This document shows, in pieces, positions 24,904 through 36,980 of a DNA stretch of 64,000 bases. Made by a program: the position numbers and the translations under genes. Below the pieces are notes generated by a model. It saw only the letters and a program-made list of their open reading frames with translations, was not told the DNA's origin and searched no databases. Position 1 is the first letter of the stretch. Each line of letters opens with the position of its first letter. The stretch spans positions 29,261,992 to 29,325,991 of the forward strand of contig CM077600.1 in assembly GCA_039654915.1 (NCBI GenBank), written 5' to 3'. Origin of the DNA: Aquilaria yunnanensis. Taxonomy: Eukaryota > Streptophyta > Magnoliopsida > Malvales > Thymelaeaceae.

Positions 24904-27900
24904 ATGAGAATGATAGCTTTCTTAAGCGGTTCCACCTTGAAGTTGCATTCTAGGCTCCCAATAAAGCGCCGATGCTCGCCTTCCCTGGGTTTCCCGGCGT
25001 CCAAATGCGGCCACCAGCTGTCTACAGGAAACGTTCACCCTCACCCTCGGGATCTCTGTGCCCACCCCCAATTCCGAAAATATCCGCCTCGATTCTTAAG
25101 CTTCAGCCGCATAATCAACAATACCCGTGAAATTTATCCCTTACCCAGTCACGATTCCGGCAGGTTTCGGGCTAGCGTGGCCTCTTCCGCGGTCAGGGAT
25201 CTCTCGACGTCGGTTGAGACCCGCGTAAATGACAAGAACTTCGAGAGAATTTTCGTGCAAAACGGGGTGAAGCCGGTGGTGGTTGAGAGGATCGACAAAG
25301 ATGAAGAAATTGTTGGCGAGAAAGAGTCTTCTATTGAAATTGTTCCTGAGGAGACGGCGCCGATTGGTAGTTTAACTCGGGTTGAAGTTGTGGGGAGCAA
25401 AGAAAAGAGGGAAGAGACGGAGATTGAGAAGGAGGCTTGGAAGTTGTTGCAGGTATTTCAACATCACCAATATATGTGGCCTGCCTAGCCTGTTACTTTT
25501 TTTGGTTGTCACAAAATTGACGCATGTCTTATTGCAGGATGCTATTGTGTCCTATTGTGGATCTCCTTGTGGGACCGTGGCTGCAAATGATCCGGGAGAT
25601 AAGCAGCCCTTGAATTATGATCAGGTTTTCATTCGGGATTTTGTTCCCTCTGCGTTGGCTTTCCTGCTTAAAGGAGAAGGGGAGATTGTGAGGAACTTTC
25701 TGCTTCATACATTGCAGCTGCAGGTATCGTGGTGCCCCTGCAATAATGATATCTTTCTTTTTCTTGTTCAGATCTGACTGCTGTTTATGAAAGTGTCCCA
25801 CAGAAGTTATGTTACAGTTTTCGCTGTTTGATGTGGTGTTGAGAGTGTCATCTTCTGACTTTTCTCTGATAAATCCAGATTCGGCCATGCTTTTCCCTCT
25901 CCTTCCATCAGAAATACAATGGCATTGAAACTGTGGCTTGAGTGTGGTTGTCCTGATGTATGTTAAGCACCCTTTCAGTGATTGAATAAATGTATCAGCT
26001 TTTACTAGAAGTCTCTGTTTAGGATGGGTCTGTGAACATGTTGCTTGGTAAATTTTCAGGGAAATGTTCATTGGACGCATTTGAATGTGGAATTTTTTTG
26101 ACCCTTTCATATCTTAATAAGTGTAGCTTAGTAATGTTGCAGTTGCAGTAGGCACCTCTAATTGGGATTTTTATGATGTCCTGATAGCAGTCTCCTAATG
26201 GCTAATGAGTGGTTCGCCATTCTAATGGGGAATTTTTATGAGTTTTCTCATGCATCCAGAAAAAAGCATGGAGGTCAATATCTCCTGTGTCATGTAGGTT
26301 TCCTACTTTATTTTAATAGAATGCTTGAGAAAACATAGCTATCTGCATGTTCATGCTTCTGAAGTTGGTAAAATTTTCTTCCTTTGGCTGCAGAGTTGGG
26401 AGAAAACTGTGGACTGTTATAGTCCTGGTCAAGGGTTAATGCCAGCCAGCTTTAAGGTTAGGTCTGTACCTCTTGATGACAACAAGTTTGAGGAAGTACT
26501 TGACCCAGATTTTGGTGAATCAGCCATTGGTCGTGTTGCACCTGTGGATTCTGGTTAGTACATTATAGCTTTTTGGCTTGCATGCACACACACACACACA
26601 ATAGCACTTCATGATTTGCTATCAGAAAAGGAAACAAAGAAAAAATAGAACAAGTAGAGCTGCTTATCTGATGATGAAACATTCCAGTATATATTCATCA
26701 TACTTGCCTATTTTATAGGGTTGTGGTGGATCATTTTGCTTAGAGCCTATGGGAAAATTACTGGTGATTATGCATTGCAAGAGAGAGTAGATGTTCAGAC
26801 TGGAATTAAGTTGATCATGAACCTTTGCCTATCAGATGGATTTGATATGTTTCCTTCTCTATTAGTCACTGATGGATCATGCATGATAGATAGGCGTATG
26901 GGCATTCATGGTCATCCCCTTGAGATGCAAGTGAGTTACATTTTGTTGATTTTGGTCACATTTATGTTTCAGTTTCAGTAACTTTATTACTGTACTATTT
27001 GAGGTTGTTTTATTGTCCACTTCAAATACTTAATGTATGCTTGATTGTGTCACACCCCACCCTGTACAGCACACACTTAACACTACCTGAGCTAACTGAG
27101 CTCACTAAACCACCGTCACTGCTGCACAACACAGCTAGAGACTGAGTCTCGGTGCCCATATGCACCTATTCAGCGTCCACTGCCGGAGTGATAACAAGCT
27201 AGATGTAAATCAGACTTTACAAACACTTCATTGAAAACCGAGCACACCAGTTTGAAATCACACTTCAGAAAGGTTCATGGTGCAAAAACACAATTAATCA
27301 GTAAAATCTGGAATTTGGTCTTGAAGATTCAGATCTGTCTCAATTCTGCAGGAACTATAAGCTAGAAACCTCAGGTTTGGGTAGCTAAATGTCCCAGCTC
27401 TTCCATTAAGACTAAACTTTGCAAACACGTCTCTTGTATCAAAAGAATTTTGCTCTTAGTGACAAAACATGATTTCGGGCTATGGAATAAATTTTGGTCA
27501 CTCAACTGCCTATAGTAACATTCACTTGCAGTACATATATGTTTTGAAATGCATTTTGTTGGAAATTTCAACTAGTTCGGCTGGAAAACTCATTCAACAA
27601 GTCATATTACACAAAAGGAAGTTACTTGGGCAAGAAATGCAAGCAAAAACCCTCAAGTATGTAGTTTGGTCTTGGGAACTGAAGCCTGTCAAAAATTCTG
27701 CAGGAAATTCCCCTACATTTTTTTTACTCAGAGTGTGATCAGGTAACTCTTGTTAACCAGATAAAACTTGTTGGAAGCATTTAAACAGTACTCTAAGCTA
27801 AAAATCAGAACCTGGTCCCGTAATCCCCAAAGACTGATTCCCAAACTTGCAGAATCTGACCCAAAATCTATACGCTTGTTAGCTTCTCATTTGTCGTGCA

Positions 27901-30900
27901 AAAACAAGGCAAACATATCCCAAGTATAGTTTAAAGCTTGCACGCAAAGTTTCAGGCCAAAACAACTTTTCTAGCAAAAGGTCAACCACAGAGTCAAACT
28001 CAGCGTTCAAAGAAGTAATACTGCAGAGCTTGTCGTCAAAGTCCATCTTTAATCTTTAGAAACCAATTTTAGTTAAATAAACAAATTTCCTGCAGGTAAT
28101 AGCACTAAGGTAAACAAAGAAATAGGTATTGGGACAAAAATCTGAATAAAAACTAACATTTTAGTGCAGTGTTCCAAATTGGAAACTATAAACCCCTGAA
28201 TCACAAGTCTCTTACTGTAGAATTATCTGTTAAAGGTCAGATTTATAGCCTAACACACCACAAATTGGTTGTTTAAGATTTGCTTGTTATAAAAGAAGCA
28301 GAACACAAATATGGAACATAATGTACTAAGATTCATAAACTCCAAAGTTCACAACCAAAACTGCTGTGCATATATACACATATGTATCACAGAACAGGTG
28401 TACTTTCATAAAATCACAAACCAGTGCCTTTAGTCCAATAAACACAGACTCCTGAACCTGAGTTGAATTTACAAAATACTACACAAAATGCACAAGCAGG
28501 ACCTGGAGTTTAGCAACTCCTAACCAGGACTTACCCTACCATTGCCACACAATTGAGAGTCGAATTTCACTGATATAGGTTCCTTTATTCTGTTGTTAAC
28601 TTCTTCCACAAATCTGTTCAGCCACAACACACTACCACAGCAGCTGTGAACACATGCTTCAGTCACAAGATTTTAGTTTGCTTACTTATGAGCTGCTAAA
28701 TGAATCTCAACTCAAAGCTAATCAAGAACTGATGCATGGCTGACCTGAAATATAAACAATAACACAAAATTCCCATAAGTAGTAATATACACGTATGTAA
28801 TGCACTTTCCCTATAAAATATGACAGATGGGCATGAGTTTCAATGAGAGTAAGAAAACATTATGATTCTGTCAAGCTAGCAGAACGATAGCACCAATTAA
28901 GCAATAACAGAATCACACAAACAGATCAGCAATACACTAGTCACTAATTGAGCTCCTGGGAAAATTAATCACAAATGACCAATCACAAGTGATCCGGATG
29001 CATGTTTTTCCCTAAGTGCTTGCTTAAACCAGATTAAAGCTGGTAAACCCCAGAGCAAGCCTGTTAAGGACAGAAATCCCAGTTTCTTTCAAAACCGGTA
29101 AAGGCAAGTTCCCCCTGAAGGCCATGATCACTCAATTCACAATTGTCACATTGTCTTCCATGCTTCTCTCTAACATGCAGTGGCGGCACTAATTTAATTC
29201 ACAACAGAAAAGAGTGAGCACATGTTTTCTTACCTATTACCCATGCTAAAGTAACCTGAACCAAAACCAAACCAGATTTACAGCCTCCCCTTCAGTTCCC
29301 AACAATGCCTCTCCTAAACTTCTCAATTACCTTCTGGACTTCCTGAAATTTAGAAGTTTCTATCGCAGACTAGAATTGCTATATCTTTGTTGGGAAATGT
29401 CATATGTATTTTAGGAACGTAATATTTCCTCTTTATTCCTAGGGATTTACGCATCTTTATTCCTAAGGATTTTCTTTCCTTATATTCTTCAGTCATCCAT
29501 TATATAAATGTCTTGTGAGGGTCTTGTGATGATCAAGCCCTCAATTTCTCCTCCTACTATTCTCTAACAATCTTGGTAGTGAAGAAACAATCCTACCTGT
29601 GAAGCCCAAGACTCCCGACCATTACCAATTATGCTACTGTTCCTTTAGTTTTTTTATAATGGCCTCTATAAGTTGGATCAAAACAATAATTTTGAAGGTT
29701 GGAGACAATGAACAAACCACTATCGAGCTGCTCAAGCAGGAGATCGACAGCTTAAATCTCTTATGCTGTTTATTGGGATTTAACTCCTAGTCCAGCCCTT
29801 CACCTTCTCAATTGTCTCTAATTGAATCCATAATTCTTGTTTCTGATCACTTTACTCCTTACATGCAACTAAACAAACTTTTCTCACATATACAATCGAG
29901 TCCTTGCGCCTTGTCATTTAAATCCTCCATATTTCACCTTCTTTGCAATAAGTAACCTTGTACCATTGAGCAACTTATCTAGGCTCGGCTACATTTCCAC
30001 AAATTACTAACATTCATAATTAAATTCCATACCTATTTTGAGTAAACCATTTCCACTAATTCACACTTATCCATTAATCTATCTAAATTACTTAGATAGC
30101 CTAATTAAATCACTTTTAAATCCTGTAACACGAACTCAATGTACAAGTACAGCCTATCAAGGTTGACACTAAAAAGGTGATTAAAAAGGAACAGGGTGAC
30201 AGATTGTGTCTCCTGTAACTGTGAAAACACCATCTGTTTGAACAAGTTATGCTCCAAATCTTTTGATCAGAACTTTATGGCACATTGCTAGGATTTATGA
30301 TTCTGACACATCGCTAGGGATTATGATTCTGACTATCTGGTCATTTGAATTTCTTCAATTTTGCTATGCATACATGTGACTTTCATGTAACAAGCTAGTA
30401 ATCTATATGAACCTAATCTTTTGATTTACTGATTAGTTAAGCTTTTGTAGGAGTTACTTGTGCATGCACTATATCTTTTTCATTATATATATCGTAAACC
30501 ACATTGTTATAGTATTTCATGCCATTATTAATAACATTTTGCATATCACCTCATTTGTGTTTGTGCTTAGTGACCATGAAAAATGGTGTTAGCCTTTTGT
30601 CTGGTACAGGAAACAAGCAATAAGCTCAATGTTCATGCTTTAGTTCCTCTAGTCTGACTGGTTATGTATAGAAATTGGGGCATCTTCATTCAGTTTTTGT
30701 TTCTGCGTGGCATATTGCTTGCCTTGCTAATTGCTGGTTTGGTATTGAAGGCCTTATTCTATACAGCTCTAAGATGCTCCCGTGAGATGCTTTCAGAGCA
30801 TGATGGATCCAAGAACTTGATAAGGGCTATCAATAACAGACTGAGTGCATTGTCATTCCACATCAGAGAGTATTATTGGGTGGACATTAGGAAAATTAAT

Positions 30901-32198
30901 GAGATCTATCGTTATAAAACAGAAGAGTACTCAATGGATGCTACCAACAAGTTCAATATTTATCCTGAGCAAATCCCTCGTTGGCTTATGGACTGGATAC
31001 CAGAAGAAGGTGGATACCTAATTGGCAATGTGCAGCCAGCTCACATGGATTTTAGGTTTTTCACACTTGGAAACCTTTGGTCCATAGTGTCGTCTTTGGG
31101 TACTCCTAAACAAAATGATGCTATTTTGAACCTTATTGAAGCAAAATGGGATGATGTTGTGGGGCATATGCCTCTTAAAATATGTTACCCCGCACTCGAG
31201 TCCGAAGAGTGGCGTATAGTCACTGGCAGTGACCCCAAGAATACGTGAGGCCCTTGCTCTCAAGCTCTGTCTCTCTCCGTCTCACCTTGTTAATTGTTGA
31301 AACTGACATGTTTAAAGGACTGATGCAGACCTTGGTCATATCACAATGGTGGATCCTGGCCTGTACTTCTTTGGCAGGTATGCTTGTATCTAGTTAAGTT
31401 ATTTGGTTCTGTCTCTACTGGAAGAATATAAAAACGAACATTTATCTGTAACCCTGAAGTAACTAGCTGACTAGCAGTAGAAATAGATCAGTTGTTCGTA
31501 ATTCTTGGAGTACCCTCGTATAATAGCTATGCTCATCCTGGTAAATGTTCCGAGAAGCTGGTCCGATACCGTTTCTTGACAGCTATGGCTTTCCATGTTT
31601 GGTAAAGCTAGTCTAAACCATATGAAATGTGGTTGCTGAGAGCAATGGTAAATTTGACAGAGGAGAAAAATGTTTACTCCAAAGAAACAAGAAGTCGGAT
31701 TTGTCCGTGAGTAATTGTGAACAGAACTTCTGTATGCATACCAAGGACAGGGAAAACAGTTATCCATGCTGCGCATGATTTACAAAATTAAATGTCTTTT
31801 TGTGCATGGTAGCGATTTTTATTCATGGTGCTGCTGTCAAGTTGGCTCACTTGCAATAATTCTTTTCTCAGTTTACGTTGGCATGCATCAAGATGGGCAG
31901 AGAGGAAATGGCCCAGAAGGCTGTTGCGTTGGCCGAGAAGAGGCTGCAAGTAGACCGTTGGCCTGAATATTATGATACCCGAAGCGGAAAGTTTATTGGG
32001 AAGCAATCTCGGCTTTACCAGACATGGACGATTGCTGGTTTCCTGACCTCTAAGATGCTGTTGGAGAATCCAGAGATGGCATCTTTGTTATTCTGGGATG
32101 AGGACTACGAGCTTCTTGAGATCTGTGTTTGTGCTCTCAGCAAGGGCGGCCGCACGAAATGCTCACGGGGTGCAGCCAAGTCTCAGATTCTCGTGTAG
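24904..32198 (+). CDS. Alkaline/neutral invertase, organelle-targeted (GH100)
   Basis: It hydrolyses sucrose to glucose and fructose. There are seven exons: 24904-25452, 25538-25723, 26394-26553, 26719-26930, 30751-31244, 31329-31377 and 31872-32198. All junctions are GT-AG and phases agree, giving 658 aa, the usual length for the plastid/mitochondrial clade. Residues 1-160 are a Ser/Arg-rich targeting and linker region. The GH100 catalytic domain then runs to about 640, with [17 protein letters not shown] (209-225), [16 protein letters not shown] (354-369), [15 protein letters not shown] (exon 6), [11 protein letters not shown] and [10 protein letters not shown]. By analogy with bacterial InvA, Asp356 and Glu582 are the likely catalytic pair; that placement is inferred. 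Two ATGs six bases apart (24904, 24910) could start translation; an in-frame stop at 24838 and no upstream ATG limit the alternatives. Intron 4 is 3.8 kb. Confidence 0.93.
26931..30750 (+). other. Invertase intron 4, expanded by inserted sequence
   Basis: This 3.8-kb intron (donor CAA|GTGAGT, acceptor TTGAAG|GCC) is far longer than the other five (85 to 670 bp). A composition change begins near 27050 at TGTCACACCCCACCC, a sequence resembling the start of a gypsy-type LTR, and the foreign-looking stretch may reach about 30150. I could not define its right end or a target duplication. It carries no intact ORF. A small solo LTR is nested at 29388-29569. Confidence 0.5.
29388..29569 (+). mobile_element. 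Copia-like solo LTR with 5-bp target duplication
   Basis: The segment begins TGTTGGGAAATGTC and ends TCTCTAACA (TG...CA), with ATCTT on both sides (29383-29387 and 29570-29574). A TATATAA near 29503 would be the LTR promoter. The sequence after the LTR, TTGGTAGTGAAG, weakly resembles a copia primer-binding site. A truncated element with part of its internal region is therefore a possible alternative to a solo LTR. Confidence 0.6.
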
Positions 32199-32783
32199 AC
32201 GATGCCTTTTCACTGTACAGCTGTAGATCTGTGGGGGAAAATTAGAAGTTGAAGCTGAGCGATTTTGGAGCTCGTCTTGAAACCCATGTCACAACTCACA
32301 ACTTACAGGTCTGTATTTTCCAGTTACTGTTCCACGTGGACAAGATGTTTGTCCATTTTCATCACCATTTGATGGGCACTGAATCTGGAGGTTTTGCCTA
32401 TCAAATCAAGAGTCGAGTTAGCTCCCCTTTTATTCAATTGTACATAAATATTTAACCATTGGTACTATAACTTGATGCTTATGATAATGTTGGCTGATCA
32501 TGTCATAGCTGCAATGCAAATGAAGTTTCAGTTTTTTTTTTTTCCCCCCCAACACAAGTGACATTAATGAGCAAGCTCAATGGAAAAGTAGGATTTGATC
32601 CTAAGTTTTGTCTTGCCCCAGGTATTAATTTTTTTAAGCGATCTTCTAATGTATAATTTAGAAAATTTAGAAGAGAAGTTAAGACGGCGAAGCAAGAAAA
32701 CCAGCGTAACAACCCACGCGGGCATATTGTATTGTTTACGTTCAATAATGGTGGGTACAATATTATCAATTCATACTAGGGAT
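32199..32783. other. Invertase 3' region and spacer
   Basis: It begins right after the invertase stop codon and presumably contains the 3' UTR. There is a T11/C8 homopolymer run near 32530-32550. No other feature recognised. Confidence 0.5.
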
Positions 32784-33645
32784 TAGGGGTGAAAGTTTTC
32801 GCGTTTCAGGTCGGGTTCGTATCGAAACGCGAAATAAATGAGTTTACTTATGATCCAAAAACACAAACCGGAACTGACACTTAAACTGAGTTTTTTGAGG
32901 TTGGATTCAGTTAACCCGACCAACACCGTTTGTTATGTGATCTGGTGGCAAAGGCAAGGCGAGGCGTCCAAGAGAGGGAGATCGATGGTGGCCGAGCAAG
33001 GAAGGTGGCAGGCGACAGCGGCCAAGGCAAGGCGAGGCGTTCGGGAGGAGGAGATCAATGACGACAGGTGAGGCGAGGTGCGACGGCTCGACGCGAGAGG
33101 AGGGAGGAGGAGGCCGTGCGATGGAGAAAGGAGGGAGGAGGGAGGAACTGACAATACGGAGGATGACGATGCAAGGGATCACGGACAGCTGTGTGAGGTC
33201 AACATCCAAGGCCGGACGGCGACGCAAGGGCGGGGTGAGGTGGAGGGCAGTGAGATGGCGAGGCGAAGTGAGGGAGGAGTCGTGAGGGAGATTCAGACAG
33301 GAGGTGAGGAGGGTGAAGGGAGACTCAGAGGCGGCAAGGTTATTAGGTTAGTTAGATAGTGTTACGGAATTGGGTTGAACTGAAATTTTTTATTGGGTAG
33401 GGAGTTAGTTTAAGGTTGGGCTGTCATGGCTTAAAGGAATTAGTGGTTTAGATAAGGGCTGGGTTAGGGATTTCAGGTTAATTCGAGTTAGACCTGAGCC
33501 AACCCATTTTTTTTTTCTTTATATCTGGTTGGATTTAGGTTAACCCAAATGACACATTTCCTTCTTCCTGACCCGACCCTAACCCGATATTTCGGTTTAG
33601 GTTTCAGGTTGGATATCAGATTATGGTCATTTTCTTACACCCCTG
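32784..33645. mobile_element. Non-autonomous hAT-like element
   Basis: The ends TAGGGGTGAAAGTTTTC and (reverse-complemented right end) CAGGGGTGTAAGAAAATG form short inverted repeats of the hAT type. The 8-bp flanks CTAGGGAT (32776-32783) and TCAGGGAT (33646-33653) match at six positions. The middle (32940-33340) is purine- and GC-rich with repeated GGCAAGGCGAGGCGT units and is open in several frames with no recognisable protein. No transposase. Confidence 0.65.
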
Positions 33646-33684
33646 TCAGGGATGTGCATATGAGAAAAATAACCTGACAGGACA

Positions 33685-34272
33685 GTTTTCATGAGGGTGC
33701 TGAGTGCTTGTAGCCATGCGGGATTACTTGATGGACTGAAGTATTCTGAATCAATGAGTGCTTACAACATCACTCCTGATCAGTGGATTTATGTTTGTGC
33801 TGTGGATTTGCTGGGCCGTGCTGGAAGAGTTCAAGAGGCTTATCAACTAAAACAGAGTATGCCTTTTTAACCTGATGAATCAGTTTGGGGCGCCCTTCTT
33901 GGGGCTTGTAAAGCACATAAGCTTCCTAAATTGGGCAAATTGGCAACTTTGAAGGTTTTAGATTTGAGGCCAAACATGGTGCAGACATATGTTATGCTAT
34001 CAAATATCTATGCTTCTGAAGGAAAATGGGTGGAGTTCGCGAAAATGAGAGCAATTATTAGGGAGATGAGGAATAAGAAAAAGGCAGGCAACAGTTGGCT
34101 TGAGTTGAGGAATAAGGTCTATAGCTTTGTTGTCAGTGATAAATTTGGTTCTCACCTAAACAGTGTTTATGAAATTCTAGAGTTTCTGATCTTACATCTG
34201 CAAGAAGCAGGTTATGTACCTGACTTCGAATGTTTGTTGGGTGATGCAGAAGAAGGTATGAAATCGAGATAG
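33685..34272 (+). pseudogene. PPR (DYW-type) gene fragment with an in-frame stop
   Basis: The frame reads from VFMRVLSACSHAGLLDGLK through DLLGRAGRVQEA, an in-frame TAA at 33868-33870, then PDESVWGALLGACKAHKL, the E-motif region (VMLSNIYASEGKWVEFAKMR), GNSWLELRNKVYSFVVSDK and EAGYVPDFECLLGDAEE, stopping at 34272 where a DYW domain would normally begin. It thus keeps the last PPR motif plus E/E+ region of a longer gene, lacking the whole N-terminus and the DYW catalytic part. It lies 40 bp from a hAT-like element and converges on an unrelated PPR gene. Its product differs clearly from that neighbour, so it is not a simple local duplicate. Confidence 0.85.
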
Positions 34273-34886
34273 GATGCCTGAACTAACGAAATTATCTGGC
34301 TTTCCTAGTAAACTAGGATGACAGTTTTTGTCTGGATAAAGAAAGCTCATGTTTTGTAGAGCCCCTTTCTACACACAAATTTTTCTGAGAACTGGAAGGC
34401 ATGATGATGATATCAAGGTTACAATGCAGCAGCTTAAACTTACAAATTGGCTGTTGTTGAGGAGCGAAATCCTTTGATTCAGAATGTTTGTTCGCACAAG
34501 TGCTTAGCCAAATGAAGGAATAATTGCAAGCTAGTTCAGATTGATCCTTAATTGATCTTGTAACAGTACACATCGTTTCCTGAGAGTGGTAATTTTTGTA
34601 GACCATCAAATCTGAGAATCAGAACATGACATGGGAAGGAATCCAGACCATAATATGAGAATTGTTAGAGTTGTTTCAGAACTGTAAATGAAGAAAATGT
34701 TTATGAGACTATCCTCTGTAAAATTTGGCCTCAAACTTTATATTATTTCCAACAAAATCTGGATGTTTTTTTTTTTTTTTTTATGTATATAAAACATGCT
34801 CATCAGCCTGTTCTTTCAGTGGACCAAGCTGTAGATTATCTACACAAGGTTTGTTTCACCACTTCTGGGAAAGCTGAAACAGCGTC
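34273..34886. other. Spacer between two convergent PPR sequences
   Basis: It contains a T15-16 run near 34768-34783 and, presumably, the 3' UTR of the minus-strand PPR gene. In the frame after that gene's stop I see no remainder of an E+ or DYW domain. Confidence 0.45.
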
Positions 34887-36980
34887 TCAGGTAATGCTAC
34901 AGCCTGGTGTCTTTATCACCTTATTTTGCATCATGATGTCCCTAACATTAAGGACAGCATCCCAATTACCTTTTAAAGCGCAAATATTGCTAAGAGACAC
35001 ATGGAAACCATCATGCTTGGGCTGCTGCTCAATGAGTTTTCTTCCAAATTTCTCCGCCATTTCAAGGTCTCCGTGCTTGTCACAAGCTCCAAGCAATGCA
35101 CCCCAAATAGCAACATCTGGTGCCATTGGCATACTGTTGATCAGTTCCTCTGCTTCCTTCAACATACCAGCACGTCCTAGAAGATCAATCATGCACCCAT
35201 AATGCTTCAGACTTGGTTCTATCTTGTGTTCCTGAATCATGGAGTCGAAGTGGTATTGTCCCTCATGAACCAAGCCCATGTGGCGACACGCTCCAAGAAT
35301 CCCAATAAATGTTATGCCATCAGGGATTACACCGGAACTCTTCATGTTGGAAAACTCTGTGAATGCCTTCTCTGATAAACCATTCATTGACAGGCCAAGA
35401 ATAAGAGCATTCCAAGTAGAAACACCCTTTTCGTCTATTGTGTTGAAAATCTTCAATGCATTCTCCACACATCCAAACTTCATGTACAAGTCAATGAGAG
35501 CTGTACCTAGAATAGCATCAACTTTCCCTCCATCTTTCACTATACAAGCATGGATAGACCTTCCTTTGTTAAGGGCACCTAAGTGCGTGCAAGCTGAGGC
35601 CGTGCAAGACAATATTACATCATCCGGTGCGACCCCTTTAAGTTGCATTTGCTGAAACAACGCAAGTGTCTCAGAGAAGAGATCATTTCGGGCATGGCCT
35701 AAAACCATCAATTCCCAAGACACAGCATCCTTGTCAGGCATGGAATCGAACAATGCATTCGCCTTCTCAATGGATCCACATCTCAAGTATCCTGATATCA
35801 TGGAGTTGCAAGCTATGTTGTCAAAACGATTACCACTGAAGAGAATTTCGGCGGCTGCAAGTTTGCCGCAAGAGCTGTACATGTGAATCAGTGCATTCTG
35901 CAGGTTGAAAAATGATTCGGTTCCACTTTTCACAATGAAACCATGAACCATTTCCCCAGTCCCAACAATCGATAACTGTGCACAAGCTGAAACAACACTT
36001 ACTAGAACAACCTCATCTGCCCTAACTCCACCAGCATTCATCTTCACAAACACAATCAAAGCCTCCCGGGCCATCTCATTCCGCTCGTAACAAGAAATCA
36101 GAGCACTCCATGACACGAGATCCTTGTCCGGAATTTCACGGAACACCCGCCACGCCTCACTCACTTTGCCCCTCTTGCTGAACATCATGATCATCAAAGT
36201 TGAAGCAGCCGTACTCCTCTCGGGCATCCGGTTATAGATATCCTTTGCTTCTTCCACATCCCCTGCCTGCACACATCCTGCCAGCATCGTTCTCCACGAT
36301 ACCAAGTCCAGTACAGGACTTTCGTTGAACACTTTACGTGCATCACCCGTATGACCACATGAACCATACATTTTAATCATCGTATTTACCACATAAACAT
36401 CAGAGGTAAAACCCAGCTTGAAGACATGGCCATGGATCTGTTTCCCCTCAAAGAGGGATGATGGGGCGACACAAGCTTGAAGCAGAAGTGGGTGAGTATA
36501 ATTATCCGTAGCCACACAATTGTTGAGCATTGACTTGTAAAGACGGATGGCGTTGGCAGGGCTGTTTCTTTGCAAGTTTGCTTTGATCAGAGAGTTGCAG
36601 AGGAAAGTAGTAGGATTTCGAAGGATAGCGAAGATGTTGTGGGACTGGGAATAGTGGATGTGGATAGAGGTGGAGGAAGTGGAGAAGTGGAGGAGTTTGT
36701 AGGCAGCGAACTTGTCTTGGATGAAGCCAGTGAGGAGCATCTGAGACAGGACTTGGTGGAATTGCTTCAAGTTGGTGCATCGCTGCAAGTGGGTGTTTAA
36801 GATGGAGAGGTTTGTGGGGGTGGGTGCTTTAAGGAGAGGGTTCGGATGCAGAGACGATTTCATTTCATGGCCAACCTTGTTTGTATGTCTAGTTTCAATT
36901 TTGTTGCACTCTACTCTACAACTGATGGATGGATGCTCACTCGCCACTCCACAACAGAATAAAACCCGCCTGCCCTGCAT
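34887..36980 (-). CDS. Pentatricopeptide repeat protein, PLS class, C-terminally shortened
   Basis: A single uninterrupted exon of 697 codons, as is typical for plant PPR genes, whose products bind organellar RNA in editing or processing. Tandem PPR units run from about residue 120 to 610 (for example NTMIKMYGSCGHTGDARKVF, NALIHMYSSCGKLAAAEILF, TALIDLYMKFGCVENALKIF), followed by an E-type region (CMIDLLGRAGMLKEAEELI, AIWGALLGACDKHGDLEMAE). It stops at KTPGCSIT, where homologues usually continue with an IE-N-G segment, E+ and often DYW. Either it is a natural short E-type protein or the end has been lost; the DNA beyond the TGA shows no remnant. ATGs at residues 1 and 40 (36863) are both plausible starts. 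Residues 1-60 could hold the organelle-targeting signal. Confidence 0.9.
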   Translation of the reverse strand: MQGRRVLFCCGVASEHPSISCRVECNKIETRHTNKVGHEMKSSLHPNPLLKAPTPTNLSILNTHLQRCTNLKQFHQVLSQMLLTGFIQDKFAAYKLLHFSTSSTSIHIHYSQSHNIFAILRNPTTFLCNSLIKANLQRNSPANAIRLYKSMLNNCVATDNYTHPLLLQACVAPSSLFEGKQIHGHVFKLGFTSDVYVVNTMIKMYGSCGHTGDARKVFNESPVLDLVSWRTMLAGCVQAGDVEEAKDIYNRMPERSTAASTLMIMMFSKRGKVSEAWRVFREIPDKDLVSWSALISCYERNEMAREALIVFVKMNAGGVRADEVVLVSVVSACAQLSIVGTGEMVHGFIVKSGTESFFNLQNALIHMYSSCGKLAAAEILFSGNRFDNIACNSMISGYLRCGSIEKANALFDSMPDKDAVSWELMVLGHARNDLFSETLALFQQMQLKGVAPDDVILSCTASACTHLGALNKGRSIHACIVKDGGKVDAILGTALIDLYMKFGCVENALKIFNTIDEKGVSTWNALILGLSMNGLSEKAFTEFSNMKSSGVIPDGITFIGILGACRHMGLVHEGQYHFDSMIQEHKIEPSLKHYGCMIDLLGRAGMLKEAEELINSMPMAPDVAIWGALLGACDKHGDLEMAEKFGRKLIEQQPKHDGFHVSLSNICALKGNWDAVLNVRDIMMQNKVIKTPGCSIT

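Noticed and set aside
25529..26110. 193-codon ORF antisense to invertase exon 2 and intron 2
   Set aside because: A shadow of the invertase exon that continues through an intron; no protein family resemblance.
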